A DNA stretch of 64,000 bases, taken from the NCBI RefSeq assembly GCF_014637795.1, contig NZ_BMFD01000006.1, forward strand, positions 124,001-188,000, written 5' to 3'. The position numbers were made by a program, and so were the translations under genes. Numbering within the stretch: position 1 is the stretch's first letter; each line of letters opens with the position of its first letter. Shown here one piece after another: positions 34,442-43,229 of the stretch. Under the pieces are notes generated by a model that saw nothing but the letters and a program-made list of their open reading frames with translations, was not told the origin of the DNA and searched no databases. This stretch comes from Belliella aquatica (GTDB lineage: Bacteria; Bacteroidota; Bacteroidia; Cytophagales; Cyclobacteriaceae).

Positions 34442-35318
34442 ATACGTTGACATGTCTTTCGGCATGGTAAGAAGACCTCACCAATGGTCCCGACTCCACA
34501 TATTTCAAACCTCTTTTGAGCCCTTCCTCTCTATAGAGGGCAAACATATCCGGGTGGATAAATTCGGCTACTTCGATGTGCATTTTTGTTGGCTGAAGAT
34601 ATTGTCCTAGGGTTAGAATGTCACAGCCATTTGCGGCAAGGTCATCCATGGCTTTGAAAACCTCTTCTTTGCTTTCTCCCAAACCGAGCATAATCCCCGT
34701 TTTGGTTCTCTTGCCGTATTCTTTGGTCAATTTGATTTGTTCTAAAGATCTAGCGTATTTGGCTTGTGGACGTACTCTTCTGTATAAGCTTTCCACAGTT
34801 TCCATATTGTGAGAGACTACTTCTTGTCCTCCACTGATCATTCTATACAAAGCATCCCAGTTTGATTTTACATCTGGAATAAGTGTTTCAATAGTAGTCT
34901 GAGGAGAGAGTTTTTTTGTCTCTACGACTGTTTGATGCCAAATTTCAGCACCTTTATCTTTTAGTTCGTCTCTATTGACTGAGGTGATGACGGCGTGTTT
35001 GACCCCCATCAGTTGAATAGCTTCGGCAACTCTTCTCGGCTCGTCGGTATCGTACTCTGGCGGTCTCCCCGTGGCTACTGCGCAGAATGAGCAAGATCTT
35101 GTGCATACATTTCCGAGGATCATAAAAGTGGCTGTACCAGCTCCCCAGCATTCACCCATGTTTGGGCAATTGCCACTTTCACAAATGGTATTTAATTTAT
35201 GTTGATCGACGAGTTTTCTAACTTTAGCATATTCTTTTCCGACAGGCAACTTCACCCTGAGCCAATCAGGTTTTTTTCTTCTTGTGGATTCTTCGGAAAT
35301 TACTGGTAATTCAATCAT
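34440..35318 (-). CDS. lipA: Lipoyl synthase
   Basis: A 292-residue radical-SAM enzyme that inserts two sulfurs into octanoyl groups on lipoyl proteins, including the glycine-cleavage H protein. Both iron-sulfur clusters are visible: the auxiliary cluster in '[13 protein letters not shown]' and the radical-SAM triad in '[10 protein letters not shown]'. 'GLGESKEEV' and the C-terminal '[11 protein letters not shown]' with the conserved Ser complete the signature. It functionally links to gcvP at 43575. An outer-membrane-like gene lies 62 bp upstream on the same strand. Confidence 0.95.
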   Translation of the reverse strand: MIELPVISEESTRRKKPDWLRVKLPVGKEYAKVRKLVDQHKLNTICESGNCPNMGECWGAGTATFMILGNVCTRSCSFCAVATGRPPEYDTDEPRRVAEAIQLMGVKHAVITSVNRDELKDKGAEIWHQTVVETKKLSPQTTIETLIPDVKSNWDALYRMISGGQEVVSHNMETVESLYRRVRPQAKYARSLEQIKLTKEYGKRTKTGIMLGLGESKEEVFKAMDDLAANGCDILTLGQYLQPTKMHIEVAEFIHPDMFALYREEGLKRGLKYVESGPLVRSSYHAERHVNV

Positions 35319-35380
35319 CTCTTTTAGCTTATTGATTGGGCAAAATTAAAGGTATTAGGTTTATAAAACCAATGGTTTGG

Positions 35381-36112
35381 CTACTTCCTGAAGCCATAAT
35401 ATAGTGTGAAATAAGCCGAATGGAAGATTTGTCTGTTTTCAGTTGTCGGCATCAATTCTATTTCCTTTGTAAAACCCTCTAATTGGTAACCAAGTTCCAA
35501 TCCAATCGCACTTGATTTAAATGTACCAAATTCGAAAAATAATGCTGCTTTTGCATTTCCACCAAAGGCAATTTCTGATTGGCTTAGTCCTTCAAAAATC
35601 CTTCCGGGACCTAAGATATTGAATCTGCTTTGATGTACTTCTGGGTTATATTGCTCCCGAACTGTCTCGACTCTGCTGACGGCATATTCTATGATGTATG
35701 GGGAAATCAGTCCAATTGATGGCCCTACTGCTGCCAAAGCAGAAATCTGAACGCCTTGTTGTGGTGCTTTATTGAATAATATAATCTCCCTACCATAGTA
35801 AGGTCTAATGGCGTAGAGATAATTAGATTTACCATAAACATAAGAATTGCCTAATACAGTGTTGTATCTAACTTCTTTGGGATTTTTGACATTGGCTAGG
35901 TCCACGCCAAAAAACTGGAAATTGGTATCGTCCAATCTGAAGCCCACTTTGAAAGATGCTCCGCCGATTAGGCCTCCATTTGTATTTTTATTGAGTCCAA
36001 AAAAAATCTCTTGGTCATACTCATAATTCCCAGCATCTTCTCTCTGTCCGTACCCGTCGATCCAAATCAATGCAAACAGGCCTGTGATGATATATTTTAA
36101 TCCCTTTGTCAT
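35381..36112 (-). CDS. Probable outer-membrane beta-barrel protein
   Basis: A 243-residue protein with a signal peptide (ending about 'WIDGYGQ') and strands with alternating hydrophobic and polar residues, glycine-rich turns ('GGLIGGASFKVGFRL') and a C-terminal 'FTLYYGFRK', all consistent with a small outer-membrane barrel. No specific family is recognised. It precedes lipA on the same strand and diverges from the OsmC gene; a TATTTTTG element on the minus strand (36165-36158) could be its promoter. Confidence 0.65.
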   Translation of the reverse strand: MTKGLKYIITGLFALIWIDGYGQREDAGNYEYDQEIFFGLNKNTNGGLIGGASFKVGFRLDDTNFQFFGVDLANVKNPKEVRYNTVLGNSYVYGKSNYLYAIRPYYGREIILFNKAPQQGVQISALAAVGPSIGLISPYIIEYAVSRVETVREQYNPEVHQSRFNILGPGRIFEGLSQSEIAFGGNAKAALFFEFGTFKSSAIGLELGYQLEGFTKEIELMPTTENRQIFHSAYFTLYYGFRK

Positions 36113-36178
36113 AGTTATCAGGAAATTAACGCTAATTTTGGTTCTAAGTTACTAAACCAAAAATAAAAGTAAGAGTTT

Positions 36179-36583
36179 ATGCCTACTATTAAAAGTTCAT
36201 ATTTAGGAAATCTTAGAACCCAAATGAAACACCTTCAGTCAGGAACTGAAGTTATCACTGATGCGCCGATAGATAACAATGGAAAAGGAGAAGCTTTTTC
36301 ACCGACGGATCTTGTAGCTGCGGCTTTGGGAAGCTGTATGGTGACGATCATGGGAATCGTGGCTGAAAGAGATGGACTACAGATGGAAGGGTTGACTTGG
36401 GAAGTAACCAAAGTAATGAATCCTCATCCAAGGAAAATTGCTGAAATCATCGTAGAGTTTCATTGGGAAAATGCTCCTGAGGATGAAAAAATGCTTCAAA
36501 AATTAAAAAATGCAGCAAAAACCTGCCCAGTTGCCCTAAGCCTAGACCCAGAACTTAAGCAGACGGTTATTTTCAATTTTTAA
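36179..36583 (+). CDS. OsmC-family peroxidase-like protein
   Basis: A 134-residue protein of OsmC/Ohr type. The two reactive cysteines are in 'AALGSCMVTI' and 'AAKTCPVALSL', placed as in OsmC-type thiol peroxidases that reduce organic hydroperoxides. 'SPTDLVAAAL' is the usual lead-in to the first Cys. Many Bacteroidota carry such an OsmC-family gene; whether this one acts on peroxides or has lost the role is unknown. A TAATTTTG element at 36133-36140 lies 38 bp before the ATG. Confidence 0.87.
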   Translation: MPTIKSSYLGNLRTQMKHLQSGTEVITDAPIDNNGKGEAFSPTDLVAAALGSCMVTIMGIVAERDGLQMEGLTWEVTKVMNPHPRKIAEIIVEFHWENAPEDEKMLQKLKNAAKTCPVALSLDPELKQTVIFNF

Positions 36584-36776
36584 GCTAGATTAGCATTTGA
36601 TGTACTAAAGACAAATCACGCTAATTTGATATTGGTCTATTTTTAATTTATTTATCAGCAGCATTGTACACATTTCAATTCTGAAATCGTGCAAGCAAAA
36701 ACAATTGATGTTTCATTGTAGCACTTTCATGATTTTTTGCGTCTTGTATTTATACTTAGGAAAATAAACCGGTTCG

Positions 36777-37325
36777 TTGGAGCAGCACCTTATTCAAAAA
36801 GCCAGAAATGGAGATCCAAAATCTTTGGAAATGCTATATAAGCATTTCTATGGCTATGCTATAAGTATTGCTTTGCGCTACTCCAATTCTAGAGATGAAG
36901 CCTGTGAAATTGTCAATGACAGCTTCATGAAAATGTTTGACAAGCTTGATCAATATCAAGAAAAAAACTCCTTCAAAGGCTGGTTTAGAAGAATTTTGGT
37001 CAACACCTCTATCGATTATTACAGAAAGAATGTAAAGCACTTTGCAGTCATGGACATTGACGAAGCAGCTTTCGAAAGTAGTAACCCCGAGATCATTGAT
37101 CAACTTTCCCAAGAAGATATTCTTCAAGCCTTGAGGAGCCTTCCAGAGATGTTGAGAATTGTCTTCAACATGTACGAGATCGAGGGGTATTCGCACAAAG
37201 AAATTGGCGATGAACTTGGAATCCCTCCTAGTTCATCGAGAACCTATCTCGCAAGAGCAAAGCAATATTTAAGAGAAAAAATAGTAGCACTTAATCATAT
37301 CAATAATGAAGGAGCAGTTCGATAA
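36777..37325 (+). CDS. ECF RNA polymerase sigma factor
   Basis: A 182-residue sigma-70 family factor. Region 2 is 'ARYSNSRDEACEIVNDSFMKMFDKLDQ'-like: the seen segments are 'RDEACEIVNDSFMKMF' and 'NSFKGWFRRILVNTSIDYYRK'. Region 4 is 'LPEMLRIVFNMYEIEGYSHK' followed by 'EIGDELGIP' and 'SSRTYLARAKQYLRE'. The start is a TTG at 36777: an in-frame TAA lies 9 bp upstream and the next ATG (codon 20) would cut into region 2. Its last 20 bp overlap the next gene, a membrane-anchored protein likely to control it. Confidence 0.88.
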   Translation: MEQHLIQKARNGDPKSLEMLYKHFYGYAISIALRYSNSRDEACEIVNDSFMKMFDKLDQYQEKNSFKGWFRRILVNTSIDYYRKNVKHFAVMDIDEAAFESSNPEIIDQLSQEDILQALRSLPEMLRIVFNMYEIEGYSHKEIGDELGIPPSSSRTYLARAKQYLREKIVALNHINNEGAVR

Positions 37326-38727
37326 AAAACTTGCTGAAAAAATCAAAGACTCCTTTGCTAATCACCAAGAGCCTTTTGATCCCAAACAATGGGAGAAATT
37401 CTCAGCAACTTATTTCAGGTCCAAAGCGCCACGCAAAAAGTTCGCATGGATTTGGTGGACTTCTGGGATCGCAGCGAGTCTGTTGATTGGAATTCTCCTT
37501 TTGTCACCATTCAATGATATTGATCAGTTCAATCAAGAGGTAATTTCTTTGCTTGAAGATGAAAAAATTTCAGAACAAAGTGAGGAATCAAGCTCTAAGG
37601 AAGAGATTTCAATATTTGATAATTCTGAAAATGATATTGGAAAAAATAGAGGAGAAGCAAATAAAGAAAGAGCAAGCCAAAGTGAAGATTTAGCAACAGA
37701 AAGAAATTCTAGCGTCGCGAAAAATCAAACCGAATCCTCTAGAAATGTAGCACAAAATCAAAATTTGAGTAAGGAAAGTGTCAACGATCCTAAATCAGAT
37801 AGCTCAATCAGTTCTATATTGCCTACCAAAATAGATGAAAATAAATCCTTCATCACTGAAAATATTCAAGAGAAAGGCAATTCTACTCCCGCTCTTGCTG
37901 AAAAAGAAAAAGTAGAAAAACCGAAAAGCCTAATCTCAGAATTTGAGTTAAAAAATGCTCTGCTTGCGGATGAACAAGAAGCGCAGAAGATGATAGATGC
38001 TTGGCTAAAAGAAGATTTGACAGACAGTGATAAAGAAGTCAAATCAAAGGATCTTGATAAAGTGATGAGATTGGGAGTGATTTTAGCTCCACAGACCATT
38101 TCCAGCAATACGCAAGCGATGAACTTAGGTGCAGGGTTGATGTCTGAATTTTCCTTTTCGAAAAGGTTAAAACTTGATGTAGGACTTGCTTATGCACAAC
38201 AATCTATCAATCCAAATGTGAACCAAGAGGTAAGAGCAACAAGTAGCATGGATAGTCCGATTGGAGATTTCAGAACAGCTAGTTTCTCCAATAATTTTGT
38301 AAATGCAACTTATGAACTGAGTTTTGGTCAGCTGGAAATTCCTCTGAATCTCAAATATAAAATTATTGAAAATAAAGATTCGGATTTTTATTTGATCACA
38401 GGAGTGTCGAATATGGTTTATTTGAATCAAAAGAATGTTGGGACATTTACTTCTGCTAATTTTGCAAACAATGGACTGATGTTAAATCAGCAAGCTGTAC
38501 AGACTTTTACAGAAACAGTCACACCAAGTAGTACTGATGATGGCGGTGATGTTAATGTTGGTCAAATGGTGAACCTGTCTTTAGGCTACGAGTACAATCT
38601 GAAAAATGGAACATTTATATCGGTTGAGCCTTTTTATAAATTATCCGTGGGAGGTCAAACTTTCGTCAACCAACAATTTGCCATAGGTGGATTAAACTTG
38701 AGAATGAATTTTCAAATCAAAAAATAA
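37306..38727 (+). CDS. Membrane-anchored protein with C-terminal beta-barrel-like domain, possible anti-sigma factor
   Basis: A 473-residue protein. Residues 1-45 are charged and cytosolic; one membrane segment lies near 46-68 ('FAWIWWTSGIAASLLIGIL'). Residues 75-215 are a polar Glu/Ser/Asn-rich linker. From about 254 to the end the strands ('LGVILAPQTISSN', 'LDVGLAYAQQSI', 'FISVEPFYKL', 'GLNLRMNFQIKK') look like an outer-membrane barrel domain of the porin-like Bacteroidota type. Overlap with the sigma gene by 20 bp and the short cytosolic head suggest an anti-sigma role. If both parts are real, the protein would span the periplasm. Neither the anti-sigma nor the barrel role is proven. Confidence 0.72.
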   Translation: MKEQFDKKLAEKIKDSFANHQEPFDPKQWEKFSATYFRSKAPRKKFAWIWWTSGIAASLLIGILLLSPFNDIDQFNQEVISLLEDEKISEQSEESSSKEEISIFDNSENDIGKNRGEANKERASQSEDLATERNSSVAKNQTESSRNVAQNQNLSKESVNDPKSDSSISSILPTKIDENKSFITENIQEKGNSTPALAEKEKVEKPKSLISEFELKNALLADEQEAQKMIDAWLKEDLTDSDKEVKSKDLDKVMRLGVILAPQTISSNTQAMNLGAGLMSEFSFSKRLKLDVGLAYAQQSINPNVNQEVRATSSMDSPIGDFRTASFSNNFVNATYELSFGQLEIPLNLKYKIIENKDSDFYLITGVSNMVYLNQKNVGTFTSANFANNGLMLNQQAVQTFTETVTPSSTDDGGDVNVGQMVNLSLGYEYNLKNGTFISVEPFYKLSVGGQTFVNQQFAIGGLNLRMNFQIKK

Positions 38728-38737
38728 ATTATAGAGT

Positions 38738-39694
38738 ATGAAATTAATGAAATTGCCTTCGCTTCTAATTGTATTGCTGGCAGTGATGACAAGTTGTCTT
38801 TCAGATCAAGCGTCTGATTACGAAAAAATTGTAAATAGAGACACAAGGTTGTTGAAGGCATATTTGGAGAGAAATGGAATTGATGCCATTGAAAATCCTC
38901 TGGGATATTTTTATCAAAAAGCGGAGTCAAATGACGTAGGAAACCAAATTGTTAATAAAGATATTTTAGGCATATACTATGAAATCAAAACGATAGATGG
39001 ACAATTGATAGATAGCTATCTTGATGAGACAAAGCTACCAAGGATTTTTCTTCATGATGAGGGAGGACTTGTGCCTCGTGTAATGAATTTCAGTTCAGGT
39101 TTGGGGAAAGAAGGGGAGACTTTTATAATTTATGCGCCTTCATTTTTGGCATATCAGGAATATAGTTTTCAACAGTTGATTCTACCAAATTCCAACTTAG
39201 AAATCAAAATAAAATATGCAAGTATTCTCTCTGAAGAAGAAGTGGAAGATTTAGAGGATAGCTTGATTCAAGCCTATCTAGAAGAGCAAGGGAAAATTGG
39301 TTTTGAAAGGACAGAAGAAGGGCTTTATGTGAAAATTACGGACGAAAGTGCTACAGACGCTAAAGTGGCTGCCGTGGATGATATTGTAGCTTTTGAATTT
39401 GAATTGACACAAATGGGTTCCGAAACAGTAATTTCGAAGACCAATGCCAATTCACCCTTACAAGTGAAAGTTGGAGATCAAGGTAATTTAGATTTTCTGA
39501 ATCTAATTTTGAAGGACTCAAAAGCTGGGATGAAAATAGAAGTATTCTCTCCTTCTCAATTAGCTTTTGGAACCACCGCCCAGGTTTTTCCATTTCAAAT
39601 CAGGCAGGATTTATTTAATAAAGGAGCACTCAACTCAGTCGCAAGACCTTTTGAGCCCATTTTTTTCAAAACTACCATTAAAGAAGTGAAGTAA
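38738..39694 (+). CDS. Lipoprotein with two FKBP-like domains
   Basis: A 318-residue lipoprotein with a lipobox-like 'VMTSC' (Cys20) after a hydrophobic leader. Two copies of an FKBP-type fold can be traced: about 60-165 ('GIYYEIKTIDGQLIDSY', 'PRVMNFSSGLGKEGETFIIYAPSFLAY') and about 205-318 ('DIVAFEFELTQMGSETVIS', 'KAGMKIEVFSPSQLAFG'). Several aromatic residues of active FKBP prolyl isomerases seem absent, so it may bind without catalysis. It is 10 bp downstream of the barrel-fusion gene, completing a sigma/fusion/lipoprotein operon. It ends in a terminator. Confidence 0.75.
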   Translation: MKLMKLPSLLIVLLAVMTSCLSDQASDYEKIVNRDTRLLKAYLERNGIDAIENPLGYFYQKAESNDVGNQIVNKDILGIYYEIKTIDGQLIDSYLDETKLPRIFLHDEGGLVPRVMNFSSGLGKEGETFIIYAPSFLAYQEYSFQQLILPNSNLEIKIKYASILSEEEVEDLEDSLIQAYLEEQGKIGFERTEEGLYVKITDESATDAKVAAVDDIVAFEFELTQMGSETVISKTNANSPLQVKVGDQGNLDFLNLILKDSKAGMKIEVFSPSQLAFGTTAQVFPFQIRQDLFNKGALNSVARPFEPIFFKTTIKEVK

Positions 39695-39702
39695 GCTTTC
39701 TC

Positions 39703-39735
39703 ATCCCCTTCAGTTAATATTGAAGGGGATTTTTT
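39703..39735 (+). terminator. Intrinsic terminator of the sigma-factor operon
   Basis: ATCCCCTTCA (39703-39712) pairs with TGAAGGGGAT (39721-39730) around an 8-nt loop, followed by five T. Confidence 0.88.
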
Positions 39736-39747
39736 AATCTTTTGAAA

Positions 39748-39778
39748 TTTGTTTTGTGGTTATCATTGTTCAACTTTG
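39748..39778 (+). promoter_or_regulatory. Probable promoter of the serine dehydratase gene
   Basis: TTTG at 39748-39751 stands 19 bp before CAACTTTG (39771-39778), one mismatch from TAnnTTTG. The ATG is 24 bp downstream. Confidence 0.5.
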
Positions 39779-39802
39779 TTCTGTTATAAACCCAAATAAG
39801 TC

Positions 39803-40708
39803 ATGAGTTATCTTTTTGCCAGTTTTGAAGGCTGGAAGCAGTATTGTGAAGCAAATAATGTAGAACTATTCGAGGCAGTTATCGAATATGAGACAGTCCA
39901 AAAAGGAAAGCAAGAGCAAGCCATTTGGGATGGATTGCAGCACGCCTATGGGGTCATGAAAGATGCTGTAGAAACAGGACTCAATGAAGAAATGACTTCC
40001 CGATCAGGTATGATCAACAACGGAGCAAAGAAGGTTTATAAGCATCCTGTGGTAGTTTTATCACCTGAATTTCAAAGATTGATTTCAAGAGCGCTTGCAG
40101 CAAAAGAAGTGAATTCTTGCATGGGTAGGGTTGTAGCTGCACCTACGGCAGGAGCATCTGGGATTTTGCCAGGAACATTATATACGCTTCAAGAAATCCA
40201 TGAACTTTCAGATAGAAAAATCCTCGAGGGACTTTTAGTAGGAGCAGGAATCGCTTTAATTATTGAAGAGAAAGCAAGTTTGGCGGGAGCTGTTGGTGGC
40301 TGTCAAGCAGAAACTGGCTCTGCTGCGGCGATGGCTGCTGGAGCAATGGTCTATTGTCTTGGAGGATCGATTGATCAAATTTTTAATGCTGTTGCAATTA
40401 CTATTCAATGTATGCTTGGATTAGTTTGTGATCCAGTTGCTGGATTGGTAGAAGTGCCCTGCGTGGTTAGAAATGCAAGTGCGGCTGCCATTGCGAATAG
40501 CTCAGCACAAATTGCTTTGGCTGATGTGAGTGCAGTGATTCCTGTAGATGAATGCGTGGAGGCAATGGGTGAAATCGGTTCTAGCATGGAAAGCAAGTAC
40601 AAAGAAACCGCTATGGGAGGCCTAGCAGCTACGCTTACAGGTCAAAACATCTCAAAAAGAGTCTTAATTCAGGATATTGAGATGTTGCCTGATGAGGATG
40701 TTGAATAA
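39803..40708 (+). CDS. sdaAA: L-serine ammonia-lyase, Fe-S dependent, alpha subunit
   Basis: A 301-residue protein that is the catalytic alpha domain of the iron-sulfur L-serine dehydratase, which turns serine to pyruvate and ammonia. Cysteines likely to hold the 4Fe-4S cluster are in 'GGCQAETGSA', 'LGLVCDPVAGLVEVPCVVRNA'-type segments; 'APTAGASGILPG' and 'SGMINNGAKK' are family motifs. The beta subunit (sdaAB) is not in the window, so the partner lies elsewhere or the enzyme works alone. A long hairpin follows the stop codon. Confidence 0.9.
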   Translation: MSYLFASFEGWKQYCEANNVELFEAVIEYETVQKGKQEQAIWDGLQHAYGVMKDAVETGLNEEMTSRSGMINNGAKKVYKHPVVVLSPEFQRLISRALAAKEVNSCMGRVVAAPTAGASGILPGTLYTLQEIHELSDRKILEGLLVGAGIALIIEEKASLAGAVGGCQAETGSAAAMAAGAMVYCLGGSIDQIFNAVAITIQCMLGLVCDPVAGLVEVPCVVRNASAAAIANSSAQIALADVSAVIPVDECVEAMGEIGSSMESKYKETAMGGLAATLTGQNISKRVLIQDIEMLPDEDVE

Positions 40709-40731
40709 ATAATATGATTATCCGCAATGAT

Positions 40732-40782
40732 ACCAGTAGCACTTCAAATATAGGAATAAGAATATTTTAAGTAGCTACTGGT
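40732..40782 (+). other. Long interrupted stem-loop after the serine dehydratase gene
   Basis: ACCAGTAGC (40732-40740) pairs with 40774-40782; ACTT (741-744) pairs with AAGT (769-772); AAATAT (746-751) pairs with ATATTT (762-767), leaving a 10-nt loop. There is no T run after it, so it is not a standard terminator. It may be a 3' UTR element or a remnant of a palindromic repeat. Confidence 0.6.
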
Positions 40783-40909
40783 GTAAAAGCGGACATATAT
40801 AATAAATAAAATCAAAAGTAAGACCGTTGGCCGATTCCTAGATTTTTTTAATTTCCAAACTTTCTTTGGTTAATTTGTTCAATAGTATTATCACTCGGAA
40901 AAAATCAAG

Positions 40910-40917
40910 TACCTTTG
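40910..40917 (+). promoter_or_regulatory. -7 promoter element of era
   Basis: TACCTTTG matches TAnnTTTG. It contains the TTG at 40915 that a gene finder might take as the era start, which is a reason to prefer the ATG at 40933. No exact -33 TTTG stands at 19-21 bp. Confidence 0.5.
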
Positions 40918-40932
40918 TGCAAAATTATTGTC

Positions 40933-41823
40933 ATGACCGAAAACACACACAAAGCAGGCTTTGTCAATATCATTGGGAAACCCAATGTCGGCAAGTCCAC
41001 CTTGATGAATGTGCTTATAGGTGAAAGACTTTCGATTATCTCCTCCAAAGCCCAGACGACCCGTCATAGGATCATGGGCCTAATCAATGATGACAACTAT
41101 CAAGTAGTCTTCTCGGATACACCGGGAATGTTGAAGCCTAAGTATGAGCTTCACAAAAACATGATGAGTTTTGTCCACATGTCATTGGAGGATGCAGATG
41201 TGATACTTTTCGTAACCGATCTATTCGAAACAGACGAAGAAATAGAAGACGTAATAGAAAAGATCAACCAGTCAGGCGTACCTGTACTCCTTGTTATCAA
41301 TAAAGTAGATCTTTCTAAAGAAGGTCAACTTGAAGAGTTAACAGCCTATTGGACACAGCGCATCAAGACAGAAAGCGTTATTCCTATTTCTGCAACCGAA
41401 AGCTTCAACACTGAGCGAATTCTCCAAGAAATTCTAGACCGTCTACCTTTTCATCCTCCATTTTATGACAAGGCTGAATTGACAGACAAACCAGAGCGAT
41501 TTTTCGCCTCTGAAATCGTGCGCGAAAAGATTTTCATCAATTATAAAAAAGAAATCCCCTACAGCACTGAAGTTGCTATTGAGGATTTTTATGAAGAAGA
41601 AAATATCATCCGTGTACGCGCCATCATTTATGTAGAGCGCAATAGCCAAAAAGGGATCATCATCGGGGAAGGCGGAAAAGCACTCAAACGAGTTGGTATC
41701 CAAGCTAGGGCTGAGATGGAAAATTTCTTTGGTAAGAAAATCTTCCTAGAGACGTATGTCAAAGTGGAAGAGGATTGGAGAAAGAACAAAAATAAGTTGA
41801 AGAAATTTGGTTACGACCAATAA
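40933..41823 (+). CDS. era: GTPase Era
   Basis: A 296-residue GTPase that binds 16S rRNA near its 3' end and supports 30S assembly. G1 is 'GKPNVGKST', G3 'DTPGM', G4 'NKVD'; the C-terminal KH domain has 'GIIIGEGGKALKRVGIQAR' with the RNA-binding loop. The ATG at 40933 is preferred over a TTG at 40915 that falls inside a promoter element. der follows 11 bp later on the same strand, so both GTPases of ribosome assembly are made together. Confidence 0.96.
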   Translation: MTENTHKAGFVNIIGKPNVGKSTLMNVLIGERLSIISSKAQTTRHRIMGLINDDNYQVVFSDTPGMLKPKYELHKNMMSFVHMSLEDADVILFVTDLFETDEEIEDVIEKINQSGVPVLLVINKVDLSKEGQLEELTAYWTQRIKTESVIPISATESFNTERILQEILDRLPFHPPFYDKAELTDKPERFFASEIVREKIFINYKKEIPYSTEVAIEDFYEEENIIRVRAIIYVERNSQKGIIIGEGGKALKRVGIQARAEMENFFGKKIFLETYVKVEEDWRKNKNKLKKFGYDQ

Positions 41824-41834
41824 GAAATAAGAAA

Positions 41835-43148
41835 ATGTCAAATATAGTAGCAATTGTAGGGAGACCTAATGTAGGGAAATCTACCTTTTTCAATCGCTTG
41901 GTTGAGGAAAGAAAAGCGATAGAGGATAACTTATCTGGGGTTACCCGTGATAGGCATTATGGTCACGCACAGTGGGGAGGAAAATACTTTTCAGTGATTG
42001 ACACTGGTGGTTATGTTATCGGTTCGGATGATGTATTCGAAGCTGAGATCAGAAAACAAGTAACCTTGGCAATCGAAGAAGCCAACGTGATCCTTTTTGT
42101 TGTAGATTGTCATGATGGATTGACTGATTTGGACAAGGAGTTTGCAAATGTGCTTAGATCCTCTAAAAAGCCAGTTTATATTGTCGCTAACAAAGCAGAC
42201 ACGCAAGAAAAAGAATTGAATGCATCTGAGTTCTATGCCTTAGGTTTAGGAGATTATGATGTGTTCCCAATCGCAGCTGTTTCAGGAAGCGGAACAGGTG
42301 ACTTGCTGGATGAAGTGATCAAACATTTTCCAGAAGGAGGAATAGAAGATCCCGATGAAGGGATTCCGAAGATTTCTATTCTCGGAAGACCAAATGTTGG
42401 GAAATCATCTTTTCTAAATGCACTGCTTGGAACAGAAAGATCCATCGTAACAGATGAAGCTGGCACTACAAGAGATGCGATCAATACGAGATACAAGCTT
42501 TATGGGCAAGATTTCATAATTACAGATACAGCAGGTATTCGTAAGAAGTCCAAAGTAAAAGAAGATATTGAATTTTATTCGGTGATGCGTTCTTTGAGAA
42601 CATTAGAGGAGTCTGATGTGATTATTGTGATGATCGATGCTGAGAGAGGATTTGAAGCGCAGGATATGAATTTGATCTCTTTGGGTATCAAAAACAACAA
42701 AGGAATCATGATCATGGTGAATAAATGGGATTTGGTCGAAAAAGATCATAAGACCATGGATACCATCAAAAAAGATATGATTGAGAAGTTGGGTGAGAAT
42801 CGTTGGATTCCAATGATCTTCACCTCAGTGTTGACCAAGCAAAGAATCTTTCAAGCGATTGAGTTGGCAGTGAAGGTTTATGAAAATAAAACTAGAAAGG
42901 TGACAACTTCAAAAATCAATGATGTGATGTTGGCTGAGATCGAAAAATACCCACCACCAGCATGGAAAGGAAAGTACATTAAGATCAAGTATGTGACTCA
43001 ACTTCCGACCAAAAATCCGGTTTTTGCTTTCTTCTGTAATTTACCTCAATATATCAAGAATCCTTACACGAGGTACTTGGAAAATAGGCTTAGAGAAAAC
43101 TTTGATTTTGAGGGTGTTCCGATCAAAATCACGTATAAAAAGAAGTAA
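41835..43148 (+). CDS. der: GTPase Der (EngA), tandem G domains
   Basis: A 437-residue GTPase with two G domains in a row, unique to Der, which acts in 50S assembly. G1 motifs are 'GRPNVGKST' (residue 8) and 'GRPNVGKSS' (about 184); G3 motifs 'DTGG' and 'DTAGI'; G4 motifs 'NKAD' and 'NKWD'. The C-terminal KH-like domain ends 'GVPIKITYKKK'. It is directly downstream of era. No terminator is visible before the small lipoprotein gene that follows with its own promoter. Confidence 0.96.
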   Translation: MSNIVAIVGRPNVGKSTFFNRLVEERKAIEDNLSGVTRDRHYGHAQWGGKYFSVIDTGGYVIGSDDVFEAEIRKQVTLAIEEANVILFVVDCHDGLTDLDKEFANVLRSSKKPVYIVANKADTQEKELNASEFYALGLGDYDVFPIAAVSGSGTGDLLDEVIKHFPEGGIEDPDEGIPKISILGRPNVGKSSFLNALLGTERSIVTDEAGTTRDAINTRYKLYGQDFIITDTAGIRKKSKVKEDIEFYSVMRSLRTLEESDVIIVMIDAERGFEAQDMNLISLGIKNNKGIMIMVNKWDLVEKDHKTMDTIKKDMIEKLGENRWIPMIFTSVLTKQRIFQAIELAVKVYENKTRKVTTSKINDVMLAEIEKYPPPAWKGKYIKIKYVTQLPTKNPVFAFFCNLPQYIKNPYTRYLENRLRENFDFEGVPIKITYKKK

Positions 43149-43170
43149 AAAATAAATTTGTGAAAAACAC

Positions 43171-43200
43171 TTGACAATTACATAAACGGTGTTACATTTG
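43171..43200 (+). promoter_or_regulatory. Promoter of the Glu-rich mini-lipoprotein gene
   Basis: TTG at 43171-43173 and TACATTTG at 43193-43200 are 19 bp apart, close to the Bacteroidota consensus. The ATG is 29 bp downstream. Confidence 0.65.
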
Positions 43201-43229
43201 CATGCTTAATTTAAGAAACAAACAAAAAA

